Below are positions 1 through 10,828 of a DNA stretch of 64,000 nucleotides, piece after piece. Under the pieces are notes generated by a model. It ran no database searches, had not been told where the DNA came from, and was given only the letters and a program-made list of their open reading frames with translations. A program made the translations under genes and the position numbers. Position 1 is the stretch's first letter. Each line of letters starts with the position of its first letter. Location: assembly GCA_004009845.1 (NCBI GenBank), contig RMBW01000075.1, positions 1 to 64,000 on the forward strand, read 5' to 3'. Source of the stretch: Davidsoniella eucalypti (taxonomy: Eukaryota; Ascomycota; Sordariomycetes; Microascales; Ceratocystidaceae).

Positions 1-1398
1 AGGATGGGCGGGAAGATGATAAGAGCGAGACGAAGAAAACGGTAAAATGGGAAGAAAGGAGACCAAGTCTGTGAAGGACGAACAAGAAGAGGGGTGCATT
101 TGCTGCCGAGCTGGACAGAATTGCCTCGATGTTGCATGAAGAAGCACACTAAGCAATTGCTATCCGGTATTTAGCGAGTAGGCGAGTCGATCGCTTAAAT
201 CTTGCCCGCGTGTCGTATGGCTATTTGTCTTTAGTCGGGTAGCTTTGGGTTGTCAATAGTGCTGGCAACTAAGTATTTTTACTACAATTGGAATTGGAAT
301 TGGTATTGTTGACGAGCACGGGTCAAAAAAGAACCCATCACCATAAGGGACACATGCGGTGCCTAACCACTATAAACACAAAATTAAACAACCCTAATAA
401 CCCTATAAGTGTACAGCGAAGTTCCCACCTTAGACAACCATAGAGGAGACTCCAAGAGTACGCAGTATTCCGAATCACGTAATAAACCAAAACCCTAAGT
501 GGGTCTACCATCCTCACTATCAGGTGACCTTCAAGCGAGAGGTGATGTATATGTGGCACAAAAATTGGTGTTATCGAGTCTATGTGATGGCTCCAGCGAC
601 AAGACTCCCGCGCCATGGGATGGACACCTAACCTTCAAAGAGGTTGCCAATCGAGCATGAGTGTGTCTCCCTGAGCTTTGTATAAGGTGATTCGGGAGAC
701 CGGCGATCGCAAAGGTGTAGAGAAAAGGGGGCTGTCGTCGGTGAGAATATCTCGAGAGAGAGGAAAGTCGGACTCAGGGCCTCACAACTCGATGCATCAT
801 GAGAGACAGAAGTCAAAAATGATAAAAAGAATGGACAGCGACATTGGTAATATGTGCTGGTCGCTCTTAAAGACCCACGACGAAGCGGAATTTTTCATCG
901 TTAGATAGAGGGTTGGTAGTCATTATAATTCTTATTTTACATGCGCAATGACTTTACAATGGCACGTTTCTGTAGGGTTAACAGGGCCTTTTTATTTTTT
1001 CTTATTTTTTTATTTTTATTTATTGAGAAATGGAGTTCTTGATAGCTATGTAGCACCTCGGTATCCTAAGATACATAGTCCTGAACTAATACTAGTATGC
1101 AATGTAAGGTGAAGGACAACCAGTGAAATACAGAACATTTGCTATTCCTGCGCATTTAGCTGCTTGTATAAACTACCATAAGCGGATGTGTTCCGAGTAT
1201 GCCGGCACTCTACCTGTTAGGGTTTGGTGATTTCTCAGCCTTCTCTGACGTCGTTTGCGCTGACTACTAGCCTTGCATAGGTATCGTCTGATTTCATCAA
1301 TAGTGACAACATCCTCTATATACATGTGTTACATGCATTTTATAAGCCTATATAGATAATCTTGAAGCATAGTCAATAGCGTACGCTCTATTTCAGCA
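1..1398. other. Intergenic, no supported gene
   Basis: I see no conserved protein or RNA gene here. Open frames are short and unlike any family I know. The first 120 bases are purine-rich on the + strand, hence pyrimidine-rich on the - strand. That would fit the leader of a minus-strand gene lying to the left of the window, but this is inference. The stretch from about 990 to 1030 is T-rich. Confidence 0.5.
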
Positions 1399-2048
1399 AT
1401 GAACTCACAAGTACATGGTTTGCCAGCTTCACGATTGATGCCACAGTTCTGCTTCTCAACGTCCACGCTACAGGGTAAGATGGATGGAACCTGTGCTACG
1501 AATTATTAACTTTTATGGTATGCCTTCACTGACACTAATCAGATTTTCTCCGTCTCTCAAGAGCCTCCGTCGATGATTGCATTCAACAGCGACTGAACAA
1601 CCTGGTGACTCCCTCACGGCGTAATTACAACTCAGAGCCGTTGAGTCAGGTATACTCCTGCCCCGAAGCAATCGAACCACAAGCTTGCGGTTATTTCCAA
1701 GAGAAGATATTGTTTCCTAGTTGGCGCGCTCGGTCCGAGGTTCTTCAGTATTGCTCCCAAGTTGCCGCAGGACCTGATCCAAATGATCCGAGTGCCTTTA
1801 GACGTGCTATAGAGCTAGAGCAAAACAAGAGTCGTGTTGTTGATGAACGACTTGACCCATACTCTGGGAGGTTCTTTCCAACCCAGGCACGTACTGAACG
1901 TCTAGCTGCAATCTTGAAAATGGAACAGGGCGTTGAAGACATCGTCCGGATACGCACTTGGGAGGTTGTCCGGTCCAAGTGTGTCAACTCTGACTATTCC
2001 AGCCAAGAAGCGTTTGCGCAATGGGAGAAACATAACCCAAAAGCCTAA
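1399..2048 (+). CDS. cid2: Cid2/Mix23 family protein (caffeine-induced death protein 2-like)
   Basis: Two exons, 1399-1474 and 1543-2048, give 193 residues. The intron has a GTAAGA donor and an ATCAG acceptor. Splicing creates a continuous N-terminal segment reading CFSTSTLQDFLRLSRASVDD (residues 18-37), followed at once by Cys38; this is the most conserved block of the Cid2 family (human CCDC58/MIX23). Without the intron the frame begins only with a GTG at residue 47. Cysteines lie at residues 18, 38, 65, 74, 96 and 172. Family knowledge: Mix23 homologues sit in the mitochondrial intermembrane space and support protein import, while fission yeast Cid2 was named for a caffeine phenotype. No membrane segment or classical presequence is visible. 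The rest of the protein is charged and probably helical. I am fairly sure of the family and less sure of the local role. Confidence 0.85.
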
Positions 2049-3000
2049 CAACTTAACGTTCATCAAGTCATTTTCATTATACAAAACCCCGACTACTAGA
2101 TTCTGGATAGAGACTATGTCATTGATGTCTGACTTAAACACACCTTCTATACGATTACTACTGTATCATAGTTTTGCCGGGAAACAATCCCGCCATGTAT
2201 ATCACCACCCTACTCATATATACCACAAATAAAGCGCTGTTCATAGGTAATTGACATATTCGTGCATTGGCTCGTCACGTATATCTATGAGCTTGAAGCG
2301 GTACTTCTTCGTCTGTCTTCATGCTGTCAAGTTTGATGCCCAAGCATGATGCCCAAGCACAGTGTGTAACCGATATACGTAAACACAGTAAGACCCAGTT
2401 AAATGCTTCTTAACCGTATGATCTAGCCAATGAAATGTAGCTCATATTTGGCACCAACACAAGAGCTCACCCCGAGCAGCACAGTCCCCACACTGTTGTC
2501 ACCTGCCTTCACTAAGCCAATCACCACACAAATTTCGGCGCCATCAGAACTTTATTATTCATCAGTAGTGTGAAGCTCCGTTGTCGCAAACCTTCTACAG
2601 TGCCGACGATCTCACGATACCCGCTCTGGTAAGGCCTCCCCCCCCGTGTCCGATAAATCAATACTTGCTTGTGTTTTCTGAAAAGGCCCTTCGATCCCGA
2701 GTAAGCATTCTCTGTTTACCAAAGTGGGAAATTGACCCCTCTATAAGCATAGCACGAGGCCGTTGTTTTCAAACCCTAATACGCAGCCTTGTGGGATGAA
2801 GTCATCGTCACTCACGCCATAACAAATACACGTGCCAATTAGTGTACAGCTTGTCTTTCTTTCTAGTACTGACAATTCCTTTTCTGCTATAGATTCTTCC
2901 CTAGTCTCGGCCCTCTGTCTTGTTTGCTTTGTGCAACTATCCATATACCGTTACAATAATTCTCTCGACCACTGCGACGACACACTCATAATCTGTCGTC
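2049..3000. other. Intergenic between cid2 and naa15
   Basis: This holds the 3' flank of the Cid2-like gene and the promoter and leader of the NatA gene, both on the + strand. The last 150 bases are pyrimidine-rich, as is common just upstream of fungal start codons. No further gene, repeat or RNA was recognised. Confidence 0.6.
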
Positions 3001-5544
3001 ATGTCACAGGTCCTGAGCTCCAAGGAGGCCGCTCTGTTTCGCCAAGTCATACGAAACTATGAAGAGAAGCAATACAAGCGTGGTCTTAAGGCCGCGGAGC
3101 AGATTCTGAAGAAGAGTCCCAAACATGCCGACACTATTGCCATGAAGGGTCTGATTATCAATGCCCAAGGCAAGTCCGAGGAAGCCTTCGCGCTCACCAA
3201 GGAAGCCTTGACGTTGAATATGAAGTCTCATATCTGCTGGCATGTATACGGTTTGCTGTATCGTAGTGCTAAGAACTACGAGGAGGCTATCAAGGCATAC
3301 AAGTTTGCTCTGCGCTTCGAGCCTGACTCACCGCCCATCCAGCGTGATCTTGCTATTCTGCAGGCCCAGACCAGAGATTACCCCGGCTACATTGCTAGCC
3401 GTGCTGCTATTCTGCAAGCCCGCCCTCAGCTTCGCCAGAACTGGACTGCATTGGCTACGGCACACCACATTGCTGGTAACCTGACTGAGGCCGAGAACAT
3501 CCTCAAGACTTACGAGGAGACCTTAAAAACAACACCCAACAAGCTCGATCTTGAACACTCCGAGGCTGTAATGTATAAGATCAACATCATTGCCGAGCAG
3601 GGCCAATATGAGCGGGCGCTCAAGGAGCTCGAGGGCCCCGGAAAGCAAAACTTGGATCGTGTCGCCGTTATGGAGTCCCGTGCCGAGTTTCTTTACCAGC
3701 TTGGCCGCAAGGAGGAGTCCGCAGCAGCATGGCGCAAGCTGTTGGAGCGCAACCCCGATTACTCTGTGTACTACAACGGTTTGATCAAGGCACTAGACAT
3801 CGAGGATGACGTTACTGCGAAGAAGGCCATGTTCGATGAATACGCTGCCAAGTTCCCACGGTCTGACTCTCCCAAGAGATTACCTCTCAATTTCCTTTCT
3901 GGTGCGTCGATAAAGTATCTTTCTACTACATGACAAGTGTGAACTAACATATGAATGCAGGCGATGAGTTCAAGACTGCGGCCGATGCGTACCTTAACTA
4001 CATGCTCGACAAAGGTGTTCCGTCTACCTTTGCCAACCTCAAACATCTTTATGCTGACAACGAGAAAAAGGCCACTCTCGAGTCACTAGCACACGCGTAC
4101 TTGGAGTCGCAAAAGACCTCCAACGAACCCAGCGACGCGAAAACTTCCATGGGCCTCTATTACCTCGCCCAGCACTACAACTACTATCTCTCTCGCGATC
4201 TCAATAAGGCTCTAGAGTTTATCGAAGAGGCATTGAAGCTGGACCACCAGAGTGTCGACTTCTACATGGCAAAGGCCAGAGTGTTGAAGCACACTGGCGA
4301 CTTTCAGAAGGCGGCCGAGGTTATGGATTATGCTCGTTCGCTAGATCTGAAGGATCGCTACATCAACACCAAGGCTACTAAGTATCTATTGCGGAATAAC
4401 CAAAATGAAAAGGCCCTTGAAACGGTTGGTCTATTTACCCGTGCCGAGACTGTTGGTGGCCCAATCACGGATCTCTTGGAGATGCAATGCCACTGGTTTT
4501 TGACTGAAGATGCTGAAGCGTTTGCCAGAAATGGCAATGTCGGTATGGCCCTCAAGCGCTTACAATCAATCCAGAGCATCTTTGATACATGGCAAGAGGA
4601 CCAGCTCGATTTCCATACATTCGTTCTGCGTAAGGGTCAGATGCGTGCGTATGTAGATATGATTCGTTGGGAAGATACTCTTCGTGATCATCCGTTGTAC
4701 TCACGGGCGGCCTTGGATGCTGTCGATCTATACATCAAGCTGTACGATAAACCAGTAGCCGCCAATAACGGAACTGAAACTGCTGAGGAAGCCAAGAAGG
4801 CCGCTAAGAAGGCGAAGAAACTACAGCAGAAGCAAGAGCGTGAAGCTACTGAGAAAGCAGCAAAGGCAGACCCCAACAAAGTCTCATCTGCTACCCCAGT
4901 TGTCAAGGACGATGACCCCATGGGCCTCAAGCTGGCTGCTACTACGACCCCTCTTGACGAGGCGATGAAGTTCGTCACTCCTCTTTTGCAATGCAGCCCC
5001 AAGAACATCAAGGTGCAATTTGCTGGTTTCGATGTCTTCATTAGAAGAAGTAAGCAATCCTTCACTGAACAATCAGTTTAATTGACTATTACTAACATGT
5101 TCAATAGAGAAGTACTTACTTGCCCTCAAGTGCCTCAAGGCTATGCAGGAGCTTGAGCTTGAGAACCCCAAGGTTCATGAGCGGTTCGTACAGTTCTTGC
5201 ATACAGTTGGTCCTGAATTGGCCGAGCAACCGGAGTCCGTGACCCAAGTCATCAAGGAATCTCTAGAGCACCCCAGCGATCTAACGGCGTATAATGCCGA
5301 ATATCTCCAGTCACACCAGGAGGCACCGTTGGCTCTTCTTGCCGGAGCTAGAGCGGCAAAGATTCTTGGTGCACCAGCGGAGGTGTACGAGCAGGGAGTC
5401 TTTGACGTTCTTTCCAAGGAGAAGACTACGGCTGATGATGCTATCGAGGGCTTGGAAACTCTGAAGAACTGGCACAGCACCAAGGTAGAAGAGTACAAGA
5501 TCGAGGCCACGAATAAGTTTCCCAATGTCACCCGGTTGGCTTAG
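3001..5544 (+). CDS. naa15: NatA auxiliary subunit Naa15 (Nat1)
   Basis: Three exons (3001-3901, 3961-5049, 5108-5544) encode 808 residues; yeast Nat1 has 854. Naa15 is the TPR scaffold that anchors the catalytic subunit Naa10 to the ribosome, where NatA acetylates the N-termini of nascent proteins after Met removal. The N-terminal half is a run of TPR helices, for example the stretch beginning YKRGLKAAEQILKKSPKHAD at about residue 20 and YEEAIKAYKFALRFEPDSPP near residue 95. The diagnostic fungal/animal segment GNLTEAENILKTYEE follows. A Lys/Ala/Glu-rich linker lies near residues 570-610, typical of the family just before the C-terminal TPR region. Introns of 59 and 58 nt have GTGCGT and GTAAGC donors, and both joins keep the frame. 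The start ATG follows a pyrimidine-rich leader. Identification is secure; exact splice edges are by eye. Confidence 0.95.
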
Positions 5545-6184
5545 AGTCGAGTCTTGTTTGCATATAAGATGATGGAGTCGGCGGGCTTTTATCATCAACA
5601 GAGGTTGAGATATTCAATATATGTACAAATAGAGACAAAAAAGGCGGCGAGGAAGCAAACAAAATTAACAATCTAGATATGGATGGAATAGCAAGTGTCT
5701 ATTTATAAAATGATGGGGGCTTTCTTTTCTATATCTTGGAACCTGCGGGTCTCTGTTCATCGCTTCTTTGTTTTTTTTATTTGGCTTTTTCTTTAGTGTT
5801 TTTATAGGACTGGATCATTGATGGTGTTACCTTGCTAGACAAAAGTTAATGAAACTTAGGTTTAGAAAATAAATTAAAACTCTAGTGTTAGGATAACATA
5901 TTGCAGGAAAGCATCAGTCAAGTTTTCACTACTAGTATGTGTTATATAACACTTACCCACTGTATCTCATAGCAATATGCTGATATCTTCCGGACAACTC
6001 CCCGGCGGTTGTGGCCTTTTAGTGACTGGTGCTGAAGCCAAGAGAAATATTGGCGTGTAGGTTCTAGGATTAGTCACTTGGTATTTTTGAGTGTGGCAAA
6101 GACCAATAATTATTATCCCGGAGGCCCCGGTATGGGAAGCCGATTCCGGTGAACTTTACCCGGCCATCTTGTCCTTTTGACTTG

Positions 6185-6253
6185 CTTTGACTATATTTGA
6201 CGTCTCTTGTCACACTAATATTATACGACGCCGGATTTATTACCTGACAGATG
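6185..6253 (-). mobile_element. Diverged SINE-like repeat, copy A
   Basis: This stretch shares the block TATATTTGACGTCT ... TATACGACGCCGGAT ... ACCTGACAGAT with the better copies at 6920-7043 and 7533-7681, with many substitutions and small gaps. It is the most diverged of the four copies, so probably the oldest. I find no convincing flanking duplication. The strand is inferred from the better copies, whose constant simple-repeat end lies on the left. Confidence 0.5.
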
Positions 6254-6521
6254 CTGAACGTTTTTCGCTCTGCATTCTAACTTGCCGCTCTTCCGGAGTG
6301 TCCTTTATAATGACTTCTCAACCTCGATATCCGTTCGATCAGTAATACGGTGGGTGACCACGTGGGAATACCGGGTGTTGTATGTATTTTGTTTTGGCGA
6401 GGTTTCAAAATTTTCTTTTGTGTACTATCGTGACATTTTCCTACGTAAATCCTCTCAGATCCCTAATTTTCCAACATACGACCATAGCTGATAGAAAGCA
6501 ATCTTCCCTCCTACAACCCTC

Positions 6522-6534
6522 GGGGGGGGGGGGG
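6522..6534. repeat. Poly(G) run, 13 nt
   Basis: A run of 13 G residues follows a C-rich tract. It is a likely length-variable site and a likely sequencing-error hotspot. No function is implied. Confidence 0.85.
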
Positions 6535-6919
6535 TACCTTTGAGTTCGAGTACCTCCCCCTCCGTCCAAAGACGAATTTTTCCCCTCTTGGGAGAATGTT
6601 CTCGTCAGTGACTGACCCTCTTTTCGCAACACCTTTTCGATCGTTGGTCTCCCGAGTCCCATCACACTCACCTTAGGGAGCCACACTCGATGGGTAGCCT
6701 CTTTTTGAACCACAATCACCAGCCTCACTGAATAGTGGGGATGGTAGCTCCACTTAGGGCTTGGTTGATGTGGGTCTTTTTTTTTGGGGGGGGGAATGGT
6801 TTGAGGATGTTTTTTGAAGATACATGGGGGTATCCATGAAGGCGTCCTGGCTATGGCGGACCGGGATACCGGGCTAGAAAAATCGGGACTTGTTGGACCG
6901 GACTCGAAAATCCATTCAT

Positions 6920-7043
6920 TGATTTGATTTGATTTGGTTATATTTAACGTCTGCCTAGATCACTAAGATCATACGATGCCGGATTGGTTACCGGACAGGT
7001 GCCAAACTCAATAGCTTTGTATGTTCGGGATGACACCGTCCCC
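6920..7043 (-). mobile_element. SINE-like repeat, copy B (near full length)
   Basis: The copy begins with TTGATTTGATTTGATT-type simple repeat, continues TATATTTAACGTCTGCCTAG, ATCACTAAGATCATACGATG, CCGGATTGGTTACCGGACAG, and ends in CAAACTCAATAGCTTTGTAT followed by GACACCGTCCCC. It matches copy D (7533-7681) over nearly its whole length, except that D has about 16 extra bases in the middle. No flanking duplication is obvious, so its edges are approximate. Read on the minus strand it would end in a TCAAA-type tail. Confidence 0.6.
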
Positions 7044-7278
7044 CAAGAACTAGTGGTCCATACCTCCACTACGAGCAGCAAAAACAAATACAAAAAAAAA
7101 GAGGGTAGTAAAACATGAAGACAAAAGAAACAAAAATCACACCAAATCCACCTCAGTCTCCGCTGTACTTGTTTAGGTTCTTCTCTAGGCGTATGGGCTC
7201 TGTAGTGCCGTCATTTCACCTCTAGTCTCTTGGCAGGAGCTCTCTTTCCGAAGTAGCTTTTTGACAAAGCTAGTCCGG

Positions 7279-7334
7279 ATTTTGATTGATTTGATTATAT
7301 TTAACGTTTAATCACTAAGATCATACGACGTCGG
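7279..7334 (-). mobile_element. SINE-like repeat, copy C, truncated, with 14-bp target duplication
   Basis: A 56-base insert carries only the constant end of the element (TTTGATTGATTTGATTATAT then TTAACGT ... CATACGACG). It is flanked by perfect 14-base direct repeats CAAAGCTAGTCCGG at 7265-7278 and 7335-7348. The shared end lies on the left and the missing part on the right. That is the pattern of a 5'-truncated, target-primed insertion read on the minus strand. The flanks are as important as the insert: together they define one integration event. Confidence 0.75.
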
Positions 7335-7532
7335 CAAAGCTAGTCCGGGGTAGTCTCTCATTTCTGGGGCACGTTGTTGGCAGTTTCTTTCCGCATCCAA
7401 ATGTTCGAAACGGTCATGGTACTCCGCAAAGGTCAGTTAGAATCCGTCCCACCGTAGACCTGCCGGTCTTTAAACCAGTCCGCCTTGTAGACGGTCGGGA
7501 ACCTGCTTTCTCGGCTCGCACTCCGCCCTAAA

Positions 7533-7681
7533 TTTGATTTGATTTGATTATATTTAACGTCTACCTAAATCACTAAGATCATACGACGCCGGATTGGATA
7601 CCGGACAGATATTTAGAGTCCTCCGCTTGACAAACTCAATAGCTTTGTATGTGCGGGACGACACCATCCCCTAGCCCCGAA
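7533..7681 (-). mobile_element. SINE-like repeat, copy D, with 16-bp target duplication
   Basis: A 149-base insert is flanked by perfect 16-base direct repeats CGCACTCCGCCCTAAA at 7517-7532 and 7682-7697. It starts with three TTTGA units and then shares its body with copies B and C. On the minus strand it would run from a variable 5' end to a constant 3' end with a TCAAA tail, as expected for a SINE or a 5'-truncated LINE. A CCGG-loop-CCGG hairpin around 7590-7610 could be a relic of a tRNA T-arm, but this is weak. No coding capacity. Confidence 0.8.
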
Positions 7682-7749
7682 CGCACTCCGCCCTAAAAAA
7701 AAAAGTTCCGGTAGAGGATAAATAAATAACAATAACAGCAACTACAGCA

Positions 7750-7821
7750 TCCTCAATAGTGTAGTGGTGATCATACCTGCTTGTCACGCAGGTGACCTGG
7801 GTTCGATTCCCAGTTGGGGAG
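7750..7821 (+). tRNA. trnD-GUC: tRNA-Asp (GUC)
   Basis: A 72-nt cloverleaf without intron. The acceptor stem pairs TCCTCAA with TTGGGGA (one T-G pair), followed by discriminator G. The D arm contains the A-box-like TAGTGTAGTGGT. The anticodon stem ACCTG/CAGGT carries loop CTTGTCACG with anticodon GTC. The T arm is CTGGGTTCGATTCCCAG with a perfect B box. A TTTT run at 7829-7832 is a plausible polymerase III terminator. The SINE-like copies lie just upstream. Confidence 0.97.
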
Positions 7822-8290
7822 CGATAACTTTTGGTGTTTTGTTACCATTCCTTTGGCTTTCGTTTGCTTCATTTTTGGTCGTCGAGTTATCTTCCAAATG
7901 GCATTTTTGACTTTTGGTGAGGAGAAGATAACCCCAGTATCACAGGTGTTTCTGTAACCCTAATGTTTCGTAAGCTGCTGTGGGCAACTGTTAATCCTGA
8001 TCGAGGGTCCCTTTCCCAGGTGTGTAAATCAGTAATTGCTGGACTAGGCCAACGCAACGTGTTCGCTCAGACTTTATGAACTCAATTCAAAACGAAACAA
8101 AACTTTTTGGAGAAACTTACCTGCATTTACAGCTAAAAAAGTTGTTCTGAAATTACAGCTTTTAGCTCTAATTCCTTTGTCTTGCAAAGAGCTGAATCTA
8201 GACCTCTTTTTCTACAATTCACACTCAACCAAGAATCCACACCAACTAAGTTGTCTCATTTGGGAATTCTCTGGAACTAAAAACCAGAAG
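7822..8290. other. Intergenic between tRNA-Asp and glucosidase I
   Basis: This holds the pol III terminator T runs and then the promoter and leader of the glucosidase I gene. An in-frame TTG and other non-ATG codons open the frame upstream of the chosen ATG, but nothing there looks conserved. No other feature seen. Confidence 0.6.
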
Positions 8291-10828
8291 ATGTCGCCTA
8301 TGGGGTCTTGGGCCGCAGGCTTCTTGCTGGTCTCGAGCGTTATCACTGGCTCATTGGCTTCTAGCGATGATGCTAATTCGGTTTCTAACCAGATCAATGC
8401 GCTGAATAATCAGAGCCTGTTCTGGGGTGCGTACAAGCCGAATCTGTACTTCGGAGCCCGCCCAAGAACTCCCAAGAGTCTATGGGCTGGCTTGCAATGG
8501 GTGAACGCTAATGAATACAAGGCCCTCAATCAAGGTACTACTGACCTATCTGCGCAACTTGGCTCAATATAAGAGTGCTGCTAGAACTAAGCTAACAAAG
8601 TGCCCTTTCTAGGCTTCCGCTATACTTGTGAGCAACACGATAGCATCTCTGGCTACGGCTGGGAAGAGTATGATGTTCGAAACGGTGGTTCGCAGATTAT
8701 ACATGACGATGCCAACAATATTGACATAACCACCACTTTTGTTAAGGTCCCCGGCGGCAAGCATGGCGGCAGCTGGGCTGTTAGAGTCAAGGGTGTTCCC
8801 TATGCTGAAGCTCGGCCTGATCTCATCACCATCTTGAGTTTTTACATTGCCCAAGAAGACGATGGTGTGCTGGAGGTCGGCAGTTTTGAGTCCCCAGAAG
8901 GCTTCAGTGAGGATGTCACCATCATTGGTACCTCATCTAGCCTTGGCAACTATAAGTTAAGCATCACGGGGGGAAAAGGAAAACGGCCCACCTCTTCTCA
9001 CCCCTTGTCGCAACTCCGTCATGCCGACAAGACTGTCGTGCGGTCGCTGACCGTTCCCGAGGAGTATATTTGGCAGGGTCGCCAGGTGGCTTACAAGCAA
9101 ATCAGTGATGCTGTAAAGTATGTTACCGACACTTATGACATTGAGACTGAAGCTCCGCCCCCCTTCTTAACGTATATGATGGAGAACAGCCCTGGCGCTG
9201 GTAACGTCCACATTGTGCAGAAGGTCTTCCATGGCGAGTTTGAGTTTGATTTCATCCTCAACTCCGAGGGAGCTGACGAAGTTATCACTAGTAAAGTCAT
9301 TGATGAGAGAGCTGAACAAAATTCAGTCTCGTACAGTGAACGCTACAACAAGCTCTTCAGTCCTCAAGCTCCCTTCACTGATGACAAGTTCGTGGAGTTC
9401 GGCAAGAGCATGCTGTCTAACCTGATGGGCGGTGTTGGATACTTCTACGGTGATCAGATGATTGATCGCTCATACTCTCCTGATTATCTCGAGGAATCCG
9501 AAAACTTTTGGGTTGAGACTGCTTCTGCTCGTGAGAGACATGCTGAAAAGCTGGAGGGACCTTACGAACTGTTCACTAGCATTCCATCGAGACCATTCTT
9601 CCCCCGTGGCTTCCTATGGGACGAAGGCTTCCACCTCATTCCCATTGCTGATTGGGATATGGATTTGACTCTGGACATCGTCCGTAGTTGGTTCAAGACT
9701 ATCGATAAGGATGGCTGGATCCCCCGTGAGCAGATTCTGGGTGCTGAGCCTCGTAGCAAGGTTCCTGCCGAATTCCAGGTCCAGTACCCTCACTACGCCA
9801 ACCCTCCGACTCTTTTCCTCATTGTTGAGACTTTTATGAACCGTCTTCGCTCTGGTACTATCAAGGAAAATACCACACCTATTACAAGCGAAACTCCCCT
9901 GCGTAGCGCTTACCTTGATTACCCTCAAGCTGGCCTAGAGTTCGTTAAAGAAGTTTACCCTCTTTTACGTCGTCAGTATGAATGGTTCCGCCGTACCCAA
10001 AAGGGCGATCTTAAGAATTTTGATCGTGAAGCCGCCAACGATGTCGAGGGTTACCGCTGGCGTGGTCGCTCCGAGACTCACTGCCTGACTAGTGGTCTCG
10101 ATGACTACCCGCGTGCTCAGCCGCCCCACCCTGGCGAGCTGCATGTTGATCTGATGTCCTGGGTTGGTCTAATGGCTAAGTCTCTCCACAGCATTGCCGA
10201 CTCTCTCGGTCTTGAGGAAGACTCTGCTCTATTTGCGGGACAGCTGTCGGATATCCAGAAGAACTTGAACTCTCTGCATTGGTCGAAGAAGGCCGGCTGC
10301 TACTGCGATGCTACTGTTGATGATTTCGATGAGCACTACTTGGTGTGCCACAAGGGATACATCTCTTTGTTCCCCTTCCTGGTTGGCCTTGTTGATGCGC
10401 AAGACCCCAAGATTGATCGTCTTCTCGACTTTATGGAGGATCCCGAGGAGCTATGGTCTGAGCATGGCCTACGGTCTCTGAGCATCAGTGATGAGTTCTA
10501 CGGCACTGGAGAGAACTACTGGCGTAGCCCCGTTTGGATTAACATCAACTATATGGCTATTTCTCGCTTGTATGATGTAGCAAGCGTGAGCGGCCCTAAC
10601 CAGAAGCGTGCCGCAGAAATATACACAAACCTCCGCAAGGTTGTTGTCAACACCGTGTACGAATCGTGGAAGGAGACGGGCTTTGCATGGGAACAATATG
10701 ACCCAGAAACCGGTAAGGGTCAGAGAACCCAGCATTTCACTGGCTGGACTAGCTTGGTTGTCAAGATCATGGCTATGGGTAAGCCCACTATCGCCGAGAC
10801 CGGTCAAGCTACTCATGACGAGCTATAA
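8291..10828 (+). CDS. cwh41: Mannosyl-oligosaccharide glucosidase (glucosidase I, GH63)
   Basis: Two exons, 8291-8534 and 8613-10828, give 819 residues (yeast Cwh41 has 833). The enzyme removes the outermost alpha-1,2-glucose from Glc3Man9GlcNAc2 N-glycans in the ER, the first trimming step of glycoprotein quality control. I chose the ATG at 8291 because it starts a hydrophobic signal or signal-anchor segment (AAGFLLVSSVITGSLA). The splice joins ALNQ to GFRYTCEQ. The N-terminal beta domain runs to about residue 270. The GH63 (alpha/alpha)6 domain then carries the family hallmarks RPFFPRGFLWDEGFH, GWIPREQILGAEP, HCLTSGLDDYPRAQPP and GENYWRSPVWININY, and the usual C-terminal WEQYDPETGKGQRTQHFTGW. 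The acidic residues of these blocks form the active site in the family. Length and motifs are complete, so I expect a functional enzyme. Confidence 0.97.

Larger units (their letters stand above)
5545..7749. other. Repeat-rich gene-free region upstream of tRNA-Asp
   Basis: No credible protein gene. The region holds four related copies of a short element (listed separately), a 13-base G run at 6522-6534, a T9G8-like run near 6779-6794, and a pyrimidine-rich 3' flank for Naa15. Short open frames here resemble nothing known. This is the only part of the window where I can see clear dispersed repeats, and it abuts a tRNA gene. Confidence 0.7.
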
